From: Nitrososphaerales archaeon | Lineage (GTDB): Archaea; Thermoproteota; Nitrososphaeria; Nitrososphaerales; Gagatemarchaeaceae | NCBI GenBank assembly: GCA_030040055.1 | Contig: JASHUK010000039.1 | Location: 1-5,735 of the forward strand | Reading direction: 5' to 3' | DNA length: 5,735 nt | In this document: positions 1-5,120 of the stretch, piece by piece | How positions within the stretch are numbered: the first letter of the stretch is position 1 | Layout of the letters: each line of letters starts with the position of its first letter | Program-made: the position numbers and the translations under genes | The notes under the pieces: generated by a model | Database searches by the model: none | Told to the model about the DNA's origin: nothing | Seen by the model: only the letters and a program-made list of their open reading frames with translations

Positions 1-924
1 GGGTCGTCGGGAACCACCTGTACGGCGACGGTTACTGGTTCGACGCCGACGGGCGCCGTTGACTGGTCGCAACTCGTCGGGACGGTCCCTGTCTCTGTGT
101 CGTCGGAGACGTGCACCCTCTCCAGCGGCGCCTGCAGCATAGCAGTCACTGGAAGCGCCGCAGGGACCGCGACCATGGAGGCGGACTATCAGGGAGACAC
201 GAACAACCCCAAGAGCTCGGGGTTCGCCGACCTAGTCATCGACCCGGTCACGCCGGACATCGCGGTGTCGTGCGACACCTACTCGATCAGCGTTCTAGGG
301 ACAGGAGCGACCTGCACCGCTACCGTCAGCAACTACTACGGCTCCGTCGACGGAGAGACAATCTACTGGGAGGTGTTGCCTCTCATCGGGAACGGATACA
401 TCTCACCCGACACCGCCACCTGCGTACTAAGCACCACGATGTCGGTGACGAGCTGTCAGGTCACCTTCTATGGCACCGAGTCCGGCGTTCCGAACGGCGC
501 GGAGGTATTCCCGAAGTATCAGGGTGACGCCGCCAACGCGGAGGTCGGGGCCGTCTCAGGCCCCATATCGATCGGCGAGGCGCAGTCGAGCACCTCGGTG
601 ACATGCTTGCCCAGCTCCATCACCGTCGGCCACTCGACGACCTGCACCGCGACAGTGACCAACTACTTCGGTTCCATCGACGGAGAGACGGTGACCTGGT
701 ACCCCATAGGCAACCCGGGGGACTTCCAGCAGGAGTTCTCTTCATTCCCCGAGAGTCCGGGCCCCTTCCCGACCTGCGCGCTTTCGACCGCCGACTTTGT
801 AACGAGCTGCTCGATCACAATGACGAGCACGGGGCCGGGGAGCGCCACGATAGAGGGCCAGTATGGAGGGGAGGGCGGTATCAACTACGGCAGCGAAGAG
901 CAAGCGACAATCACGGTCATCTCG
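1..924 (+). repeat. Ig-like repeats 1-3, subfamily A
   Basis: There are three A-type domains (about 1-240 partial, 241-582, 583-924). Each has an early Cys followed by a T-x-C-T-A-T-V core, a late C-x-L-S...S-C-x-[VI] strand pair and a terminal Y-x-G-[DE] motif. Repeats 2 and 3 are close relatives even at DNA level: 309-359 and 640-690 align without gaps and encode CTATVSNYYGSVDGET and CTATVTNYFGSIDGET. This points to tandem duplication. Repeat 3 has a degenerate end motif, YGGEGGINY, in place of Y-x-G-D. Confidence 0.7.
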
Positions 925-2505
925 GCCGTTCCAACCCTCACGACTTCGGTTTACGACTCAGGCACCAGCGGACTCTGGTCTTCCACCGAGGTGACCGGGG
1001 CCTCAGCCTACGACACTGCAACCGTGGCAGGCGGAGCCTCTCTGACCCCAACAGGGACTGTGACCTACGGTCTCTACGCCGGCGGCACGTGCAGCGGCCT
1101 TGCGATCACATCGCAGAACGTCACCATGAGCGGCGGCTCTGTTCCGGACTCATCTCCGACCGTTGCCCTCGGGGCAGGCGCCTACGGCTACGGGGTGAGC
1201 TACTCGGGGGACAACAACTACCAGTCGGCCTCCTCCTGCGAGTCGTTCACCGTGAACCAGGCGGCCGCCACCATAGCCACCGCAGTGAGCCCCTCGAGCG
1301 CCCCAGCCCTCGGCACAACGGTGAGCGACACGGCTACGGCGACGGGCGTCGTCGGGTTCACGCCGACTGGGACCGTGAAGATCACCCTGTATCGTGGGGG
1401 TTCGTGCGGAGGGGCTGTGCTTGCGACCTACTCCGATGTGGCCCTTGAGGCGCCGCAGTCCGTACCCAACCAGCCCGCCGGACTGTACTCCTTCCAGGCC
1501 AGTGCATACTCGGGAGACGCGAACTATCTTCCGGGGGCCAGAGGCAGATGCGAGCCGTTCGAGGTCCTGCGGGCGCAGGCCAGCGTCTCAACCGCCATTG
1601 AGCCGGGTGCCTCGGTGCTTTTTGGGACGTCAACGTATGATACGGCCACACTTGGAGGCGTGGTAGCTGGCTTCGTCCCGACCGGCACTGTGACCTACGG
1701 ATTCTACGTCGGTTCGGGGTGCGGCGGACTTGCTTCGCCGCAGACGGTCCCCCTCTCTGGCGGAAACGTTCCTCACTCAGACTCCGAAAGATTTGCGCCA
1801 GGCGTGTACTCATACCGGGCGACCTACTCTGGCGACTCCAACTATCAAGGGGCACCGAGCGGGTGCGAGCAGTTGGCGGTCCAGACCCCGACGACCGTCC
1901 TCGTGGCCTGTCTGCCATCGGTCGGCGTCCCCGGAGTACAGGAGTCCTGTACCGTCTCGGTCACCAACAACGACCTCTTCTACGGCGCAAGGCCATCCGG
2001 GACCGTCACCCTCTCGGGCGCCGTTCCGGCGGGGACGCCCGCCGGCTGCATCCTGTCTCCTGGCTCCGGCGTCGCCAACTCTTGCACCGTCAGCTGGACC
2101 CCCGGCGCCGGGACTGAAGGCAGCTACTCGATAGCGGCGTCATACGGAGGCGACGCCACCCATGCCCCGGGCTCCGCGCACACATCGCTCAACATCGTCA
2201 AGAGGAGCGTGTCCGTCTCCCTGTCCTGCTCAGGAGGCTTCACACTCAACGCTCCGGTCAAGTGCACGGCGACTGTCGTTGACAACAGCCCGGGCGTCCC
2301 CCTCGCGCTCACCGGGACAGTGGCATTCTCCAGCAGCGGACCCGGGACGTTCTCATCGCCAAGCTGCACCTATGCCGGCCCGAGGGAGACCTGCAGTGTG
2401 ATCTTCACTCCGACAGCCCGAGGCCTCTACACCATGGTCGCCTCCTATGGCGGAGACTCGAACCACTATGCAGGCGTCGGTTCGACGACCTTCCGAGTGG
2501 ATTAG
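1..2505 (+). CDS. Ig-like repeat surface/secreted protein, 5' partial
   Basis: The reading frame is open from base 1 to a TAG stop at 2503-2505, giving 834 codons with the true start outside the window. A GTG at 97 is only an internal codon. The product is eight tandem Ig-like domains of about 100-115 residues, each ending in or near a Y-x-G-D-x-N-[YHN] motif (codons at 187, 517, 862 degenerate, 1201, 1507, 1825, 2143, 2446). This is the signature of the bacterial Ig-like group 3/5 type repeats found in many archaeal and bacterial surface proteins. It is rich in Ser, Thr, Gly and Ala, and most domains carry paired cysteines suggesting disulfides, consistent with an extracellular location. Repeats fall into two subfamilies ordered A-A-A-B-B-B-A-A. 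The protein stops right after the last beta-strand (TTFRVD), with no C-terminal membrane helix, sorting signal or enzymatic domain. Any anchor or signal peptide must be upstream. The likely role, adhesion or cell envelope, is inference from family. It ends 4 nt from the converging tRNA-Pro gene. Confidence 0.85.
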   Translation, partial: GSSGTTCTATVTGSTPTGAVDWSQLVGTVPVSVSSETCTLSSGACSIAVTGSAAGTATMEADYQGDTNNPKSSGFADLVIDPVTPDIAVSCDTYSISVLGTGATCTATVSNYYGSVDGETIYWEVLPLIGNGYISPDTATCVLSTTMSVTSCQVTFYGTESGVPNGAEVFPKYQGDAANAEVGAVSGPISIGEAQSSTSVTCLPSSITVGHSTTCTATVTNYFGSIDGETVTWYPIGNPGDFQQEFSSFPESPGPFPTCALSTADFVTSCSITMTSTGPGSATIEGQYGGEGGINYGSEEQATITVISAVPTLTTSVYDSGTSGLWSSTEVTGASAYDTATVAGGASLTPTGTVTYGLYAGGTCSGLAITSQNVTMSGGSVPDSSPTVALGAGAYGYGVSYSGDNNYQSASSCESFTVNQAAATIATAVSPSSAPALGTTVSDTATATGVVGFTPTGTVKITLYRGGSCGGAVLATYSDVALEAPQSVPNQPAGLYSFQASAYSGDANYLPGARGRCEPFEVLRAQASVSTAIEPGASVLFGTSTYDTATLGGVVAGFVPTGTVTYGFYVGSGCGGLASPQTVPLSGGNVPHSDSERFAPGVYSYRATYSGDSNYQGAPSGCEQLAVQTPTTVLVACLPSVGVPGVQESCTVSVTNNDLFYGARPSGTVTLSGAVPAGTPAGCILSPGSGVANSCTVSWTPGAGTEGSYSIAASYGGDATHAPGSAHTSLNIVKRSVSVSLSCSGGFTLNAPVKCTATVVDNSPGVPLALTGTVAFSSSGPGTFSSPSCTYAGPRETCSVIFTPTARGLYTMVASYGGDSNHYAGVGSTTFRVD
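925..1884 (+). repeat. Ig-like repeats 4-6, subfamily B
   Basis: There are three B-type domains (about 925-1260, 1261-1575, 1576-1884). They share a Y-D-T-A-T or S-D-T-A-T strand, the core P-T-G-T-V-[TK]-[YI], a G-[GS]-x-C-[SG]-G loop, the motif YSGD[NAS]NY, and a closing C-E-x-[FL]-x-V strand. Their cysteine positions differ from the A-type neighbours: one in the middle loop and one after the YSGD motif. This suggests a different disulfide. The block is inserted between A-type repeats. Confidence 0.7.
1885..2502 (+). repeat. Ig-like repeats 7-8, subfamily A
   Basis: Two further A-type domains (about 1885-2205 and 2206-2502) end the protein. They have the C-T-[VA]-x-V strand, the P-S-G-T-V or L-T-G-T-V core, the late C...C strand pair and YGGDATH or YGGDSNH as end motif. 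They are more diverged from repeats 1-3 than repeats 2 and 3 are from each other. Confidence 0.7.
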
Positions 2506-2509
2506 ACTA

Positions 2510-2616
2510 TGGGGTCGCCCGGATTTGAACCGGGGGTCTTCAGCGCCCAAGGCTGAAAGCCTAGACCAGACTCGCCCTCTGGGACACGCGTTGACCAGAG
2601 CCTAGCCGACGACCCC
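2510..2616 (-). tRNA. tRNA-Pro(UGG) with a D-loop intron
   Basis: On the minus strand the acceptor arms GGGGTCG (2616-2610) and CGACCCC (2517-2511) pair over 7 bp, with A73 at 2510 and no encoded CCA. The T-arm is CCCGG-TTCAAAT-CCGGG. The anticodon arm is TCAGC-CTTGGGC-GCTGA, with anticodon TGG at 2549-2547 and G37, typical of proline tRNAs. The variable loop is AGACC. The D-stem GGCT/GGCT forms only if 31 nt (2601-2571) are removed. This leaves the D-loop AGTCTGGTCTA with G15, G18, G19 and A21 in place and a 76-nt tRNA including A73. The gene starts 7 nt after the stop of the DNA glycosylase gene on the same strand. A weak ATAACTA box at 2647-2641 could be its own promoter; co-transcription is the alternative. 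Confidence is high for identity, moderate for exact splice points. Confidence 0.9.
2571..2601 (-). other. D-loop intron of tRNA-Pro (31 nt)
   Basis: Removing these bases joins exon end CTAG to TCTGG and restores a normal D-loop (intron after position 15). The intron folds into a hairpin, CTCTGG (2600-2595) with CCAGAG (2582-2577). Next to it a 3-bp helix, exon GCT (2606-2604) with intron GGC (2576-2574), is flanked by bulge AG^G. This is a relaxed form of the bulge-helix-bulge cut by archaeal tRNA splicing endonuclease. Boundaries could shift by one or two bases. Confidence 0.65.
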
Positions 2617-2623
2617 GCGAGTT

Positions 2624-3262
2624 CTACGCCGCACCTGACGTAGTTATGGATTCTGGGAGGGCGGGCCTGCCTTTCGAAACGAAGCTGCTTCCTTCTACGA
2701 GGAACCTCCACTTCAGCGACTTTCCTTTGGTAACCCCCACCCTTGTGGTCCGGAGGACTCTGCTCGGTCGGGTCCCCTTCTCCAGAAAGAGCTCCTTGGA
2801 CTTCACCACGTCGGTCCCGTTGAGGCTGAGGTCTATCCGCAGCGCCTGGGTCAGCTTCGCCGGCCCGCTGGCAACCTCCGTCGTCTCCCTCGTCCCCCTG
2901 TTCTTCATCATGCTCCCGAGCCCTTCGCGGGGCTCCAGTGCCCTGATCAGCACGGCCCCGGCCGAGCGCGAGGGCTCGGTGGTGAAGTTCAGACAATAGT
3001 GGAATCCGTAGATGAAGTAGACGTATGCGTGCCCGGGCTCTCCGAACATCACTTCGTTCCTCTTGGTGACTCCGGGATAGGCGTGGCTGGCCGGGTCCCT
3101 CCTCCCTCTGTAGGCCTCGGTCTCTACTACGACCCCGGAGAGCCGCTCGCCGTCCACGATCCTCACGAGGTTCGCCCCGATGAGACCCCTCGCAACGTAG
3201 AGGGTGTGCCGCGCGAAGAAGGACCGCCCGAGCCTCTGCACGGTCGAGGACCGGGATGACAT
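2624..3262 (-). CDS. aag: 3-methyladenine DNA glycosylase (AAG/MPG family)
   Basis: This is a monofunctional base-excision enzyme that removes alkylated purines such as 3-methyladenine, and in many family members hypoxanthine and ethenoadenine, by cleaving the N-glycosidic bond. Numbered from the ATG (212 aa), the family hallmarks are RSFFARHTL (13-21), VVETEAY (45-51), H60, the VYFIYGFHYCLNF core (81-93), ASGPAKLTQAL (about 131-141) and GVTKG...KWRF near the C-terminus. By alignment to human AAG, E49 matches catalytic Glu125, Y51 Tyr127, H60 His136 and N92 Asn169. Length is usual for the family and no domain is missing. Start choice: the ATG at 3262 lies directly after a TATA-like box (3270-3263). 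A leaderless transcript from that box would start near 3241, where there is an in-frame GTG just before the conserved QRLGRSFF. The true protein may therefore be 205 aa. tRNA-Pro follows 7 nt downstream on the same strand. Confidence 0.95.
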   Translation of the reverse strand: MSSRSSTVQRLGRSFFARHTLYVARGLIGANLVRIVDGERLSGVVVETEAYRGRRDPASHAYPGVTKRNEVMFGEPGHAYVYFIYGFHYCLNFTTEPSRSAGAVLIRALEPREGLGSMMKNRGTRETTEVASGPAKLTQALRIDLSLNGTDVVKSKELFLEKGTRPSRVLRTTRVGVTKGKSLKWRFLVEGSSFVSKGRPALPESITTSGAA

Positions 3263-3270
3263 TTTATATA
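3263..3270. promoter_or_regulatory. TATA box between divergent glycosylase and aIF1A genes
   Basis: TTTATATA on the plus strand is a perfect archaeal box A and reads TATATAAA on the minus strand. On the minus strand it lies 29 nt from the GTG at 3241, the spacing seen at other starts here, so it would give a leaderless glycosylase mRNA. On the plus strand it predicts transcription from about 3294, a leader of about 68 nt before aIF1A whose 5' end can fold as CCTCG-TGCGTC-CGAGG (3296-3311). It may work both ways; direction is not resolved by sequence alone. Confidence 0.6.
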
Positions 3271-3353
3271 GCTCGAACGGCGGTTTCGTTCAAGACCTCG
3301 TGCGTCCGAGGCTGCAGTTAGTAGAGAATAGTGAAGTCCAGGGTAACAGAGGC

Positions 3354-3360
3354 GGAGTGA
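3354..3360 (+). promoter_or_regulatory. Shine-Dalgarno-like site of aIF1A
   Basis: GGAGTGA sits 1 nt before the ATG at 3362 (GGAG core ends 4 nt before it), close to the GGAGGTGA complement of the archaeal 16S 3' end. It supports the ATG as start and shows that this mRNA has a leader, unlike its neighbours. A weak box TTAGTAGA at 3319-3326 could give a short leader; the stronger box is at 3263. Confidence 0.6.
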
Positions 3361-3361
3361 G

Positions 3362-3670
3362 ATGGGAAAGCGAAAGGTGCTGAGCGAGTCCAACCTGAAG
3401 GAGCTTGTCCTTCCGCAGCAGGGGGAGCTGCTGGGTCGGGTCAGCAAGATTTCAAGCGGGGACCACGTGATGGTGAAGTGCACCGACGGGAAGATCCGTC
3501 TGTGCAGGATAAGGGGCAAGATGAAGCGGAGGGTCTGGATCCGGGAGAACGACATCGTCCTGGTGGCGCCGTGGGACTTCGACGACGACAGGGCCGACGT
3601 CCTCTGGCGCTACATCAAGGCCCACGAGGAGTGGCTCTCCCAGAACGGCTACCTCGCCCCTGGCTTCTGA
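3362..3670 (+). CDS. eif1A: Translation initiation factor aIF1A
   Basis: This is the archaeal homologue of eIF1A/IF1. It binds the ribosomal A site on the small subunit and helps recruit initiator tRNA and scan or select the start codon. The 102-aa product is the usual length and is one S1-type OB-fold. It has a basic N-terminus (MGKRKV), GELLGRVSKISSGDHVMVKCTDGK (about 21-44), the RNA-binding RIRGKMKRRVWI stretch (about 49-60), and the family-defining DIVLVAPWDFDDDRADVLWRY (about 64-84). The ATG is supported by the GGAG site just upstream and by alignment to the family. It is transcribed divergently from the DNA glycosylase gene. The EndoQ gene follows on the same strand after 49 nt but has its own promoter box. 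Identification is near certain. Confidence 0.98.
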   Translation: MGKRKVLSESNLKELVLPQQGELLGRVSKISSGDHVMVKCTDGKIRLCRIRGKMKRRVWIRENDIVLVAPWDFDDDRADVLWRYIKAHEEWLSQNGYLAPGF

Positions 3671-3688
3671 GCGCGAGCCTTCTCGCAG

Positions 3689-3695
3689 TTAATTA
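3689..3695 (+). promoter_or_regulatory. TATA-like box of the EndoQ gene
   Basis: TTAATTA in a GC-rich gap has its first T 31 nt before the EndoQ ATG. That puts the expected transcription start at or within a few bases of the start codon. No Shine-Dalgarno sequence precedes the ATG, so the mRNA is probably leaderless and independent of aIF1A. Confidence 0.6.
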
Positions 3696-3719
3696 GCCCG
3701 CTCCGGTGCTTCGGCTCAG

Positions 3720-4943
3720 ATGAAGGTAGTCGCGGACTTGCAGCTCCACTCGAAGTACGCGCTCGCCACCAGCAAGGACATGGACCTCGAGCACCTGGCC
3801 GCAGGGGCGAGGAGGAAGGGGGTCGGGCTGCTGGGCACCGGGGACTTCACCCACCCGGAATGGCTAGCTGAGCTGAAGTCGAAGCTCGAGCCCGCGGACG
3901 GGGAAGGGCTCTTCACCTACCTAGGAGCGACGTGGATGCTCGCTGGCGAGGTCAGCACCGTCTACCAGCAGGGAGGGAAGACGAGGAAGGTCCACCATCT
4001 GATCTACTCGCCGGACTTCGAGTCCGTCGACCAGGTGAACGCCATCCTTCCGAACCACGGGAACCTCGCTTCTGACGGCCGCCCCGTCCTGACAGGCATA
4101 GACTCGGCCGAGCTGGTGGAGCGGCTCACCGGCGTCTCGAGCGAGATCGTCGTAATGCCTGCCCACGCCTGGACCCCCTGGTTCTCTGTGTTCGGAAGCA
4201 GGTCGGGGTTCGACTCCCTGAAGGACTGCTACGACGACCAGACGGGAAAGATATTCGCGATAGAGACGGGCCTCAGCTCGGACCCTCCCATGAACTGGAG
4301 GTTGTCCCAGCTCGACGGGGTGTGCCTGATGTCAAACTCAGACGCGCACTCTCCGCACCCGTGGCGCCTCGGGAGGGAGGCGAACGTCTTCGACCTGGAA
4401 CGCCTCGACTACAGGGAGATATTCGGGGCGGTGAGGCTGAGGGACGCTACTCGGCTACGGTACACCATCGAGGTCGACCCCGCCTACGGGAAGTACCACT
4501 TTACCGGCCACAAGAAGTGCGGCGTCTCTCTCGCGCCCGGGGAGGCGCTCAGCAGGGGGAACCGGTGCCCGACCTGCGGCAGGAAGCTGACCGTGGGGGT
4601 GCTGCAAAGGGTCGAGGAGCTCGCGGACCGGCCGGAGGGCGCGCGGCCAGCGGGGGCGATACCGTACAGGAGCCTGCTTCCGCTCTACGAGGTCATCTCC
4701 TTCGTCACTGGCGTCAACCGGCTCTACGCGAAGAAGGTCCTCGAGCTGCAGGACCGCCTCATCGACGCGTTCGGGAGCGAGCTTTCGGTTCTGCTGGACG
4801 CCCCGGAAGAAGAGATCGCACGGCACTCGTCCCAAGGCGTGGCGGACGGGGTGACGGCGATGAGAGAGGGCAGGTTGGCCTTCAAGCCCGGCTACGACGG
4901 AGTGTACGGGGTCCCGTACATTCTCGAACAGTCGACCCCGTAG
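3720..4943 (+). CDS. endoQ: Endonuclease Q (PHP-family DNA repair nuclease)
   Basis: EndoQ nicks DNA 5' of deaminated bases (uracil, hypoxanthine, xanthine) and abasic sites and starts an alternative excision repair in archaea; this function is from characterised homologues. The 407-aa product has the PHP metal-binding core: D6-LQLH10, GTGDFTHP (39-46, D42 and H45), GEVS (76-79, E77), KVHHLIY (90-96, H92 and H93), MPAHAW (146-151, H149), ETGLSSD (182-188), and NSDAH (206-210, D208 and H210). A zinc-binding insert follows, with H264, C267 and the pair C283-x-x-C286, then KLTVGVLQRVEELADR. The C-terminal part (about 305-407) is helical, with YRSLLPLYEVISFVTGVN and a final GYDGVYGVPYIL. It is close in length to known EndoQ proteins (about 400-425 aa) and complete. 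The ATG is set by the TATA-like box 31 nt upstream and by the conserved start at residue 1. Its 3' end converges on tRNA-Trp with a 7-nt gap and no T-rich terminator. Confidence 0.93.
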   Translation: MKVVADLQLHSKYALATSKDMDLEHLAAGARRKGVGLLGTGDFTHPEWLAELKSKLEPADGEGLFTYLGATWMLAGEVSTVYQQGGKTRKVHHLIYSPDFESVDQVNAILPNHGNLASDGRPVLTGIDSAELVERLTGVSSEIVVMPAHAWTPWFSVFGSRSGFDSLKDCYDDQTGKIFAIETGLSSDPPMNWRLSQLDGVCLMSNSDAHSPHPWRLGREANVFDLERLDYREIFGAVRLRDATRLRYTIEVDPAYGKYHFTGHKKCGVSLAPGEALSRGNRCPTCGRKLTVGVLQRVEELADRPEGARPAGAIPYRSLLPLYEVISFVTGVNRLYAKKVLELQDRLIDAFGSELSVLLDAPEEEIARHSSQGVADGVTAMREGRLAFKPGYDGVYGVPYILEQSTP

Positions 4944-4986
4944 GAAGGAGTGGGGACGGTCGGATTTGAACCGACGGTCTACAGGT

Positions 4987-5049
4987 CACTTCTGCAGCTC
5001 CAATGCCTAATCATCCACGCTGCTGTGTCATCAAACGCTGGTTTGACCA
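4987..5049 (-). other. tRNA-Trp intron at position 37/38 (63 nt)
   Basis: The intron lies at the canonical archaeal site 3' of G37, required because the two halves of the anticodon stem are separated by it. It contains a perfect hairpin TCAAAC-CAGC-GTTTGA (5046-5031), a TGATGA box-C-like motif (5033-5028), a weaker GGATGA, and CATTGGAG (5005-4998), which can pair with the anticodon loop. The expected bulge-helix-bulge central helix (loop CTCC with GAAG at 4992-4989) has one C-A mismatch, so the cleavage geometry is relaxed. Confidence 0.8.
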
Positions 5050-5070
5050 CTGGAGCCTGTCGCCCTGCCT

Positions 5071-5103
5071 GTCCAGGATGGAGCCGAGAGCCGGCTCCCA
5101 TCG
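5071..5103 (-). other. tRNA-Trp D-loop intron (33 nt) with strict bulge-helix-bulge
   Basis: Exon CCAG (5109-5106) pairs with intron CTGG (5076-5073). A 3-nt bulge CC^C (5105-5103) follows on one strand and AC^A (5072-5070) on the other. The intron body is a hairpin, GATG and GAGCCG against CGGCTC and CATC, with one bulged G (5098) and loop GCTCT. Cleavage after the second base of each bulge gives exactly the expected mature D-loop, so the boundaries are well supported. Confidence 0.85.
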
Positions 5104-5120
5104 GGCTGGGCTACGTCCCC

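Larger units (their letters stand above)
4951..5120 (-). tRNA. tRNA-Trp(CCA) with two introns
   Basis: On the minus strand the acceptor arms GGGGACG (5120-5114) and CGTCCCC (4958-4952) pair over 7 bp, with A73 at 4951 and no encoded CCA. The T-arm is GTCGG-TTCAAAT-CCGAC and the variable loop AGACC. The anticodon stem ACAGG (5060-5056) pairs with CCTGT (4985-4981), and the 5' loop half CTCCAG places anticodon CCA at 5053-5051. The D-stem GCCC (5111-5108) pairs with GGGC (5065-5062). Removing 5103-5071 and 5049-4987 yields the D-loop AGCCAGGCA (G15, G18, G19, A21) and the 7-nt anticodon loop CTCCAGA. The spliced tRNA is 74 nt including A73, with every conserved position in place. It lies downstream of the Trm112-like gene on the same strand and converges on EndoQ. 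Confidence 0.93.

Noticed and set aside
97..99. GTG at 97 as the start of the Ig-like protein
   Set aside because: The frame is open upstream and encodes the conserved T-x-C-T-A-T-V strand of the first repeat at about 13-33, so the gene begins before the window.
1382..1918. Long open frames antisense to, or out of frame in, the Ig-like gene
   Set aside because: They are Arg- and Pro-rich translations typical of GC-rich shadows, with no domain, and they overlap clear Ig-like repeats.
1..2505. Repeats as CRISPR or satellite DNA
   Set aside because: The repetition is at protein level with period about 310-340 bp in one reading frame; there are no short identical repeats with unique spacers.
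2547..2570. Anticodon TTC (tRNA-Glu) in the loop CTTTCAG at 2559-2553
   Set aside because: The stem around it has a mismatch and leaves a 13-nt variable loop. The alternative TCAGC/GCTGA stem gives a perfect 7-nt loop with TGG, a normal 5-nt variable loop and proline-type acceptor GGG.
4455..4835. Minus-strand open frame inside EndoQ
   Set aside because: It is a shadow of a well-conserved gene in GC-rich DNA.
4987..5049. Firm annotation of a C/D box guide RNA in the tRNA-Trp intron
   Set aside because: Box C is present but boxes D and D' lack CTGA and the guide spacing does not fit C34. It is kept only as a lead.
5055..5073. Direct repeat GCCTGTC at 5055-5061 and 5067-5073 as an alternative splice junction in tRNA-Trp
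   Set aside because: Using it would destroy the GGGC half of the D-stem. The bulge-helix-bulge solution gives a canonical tRNA.
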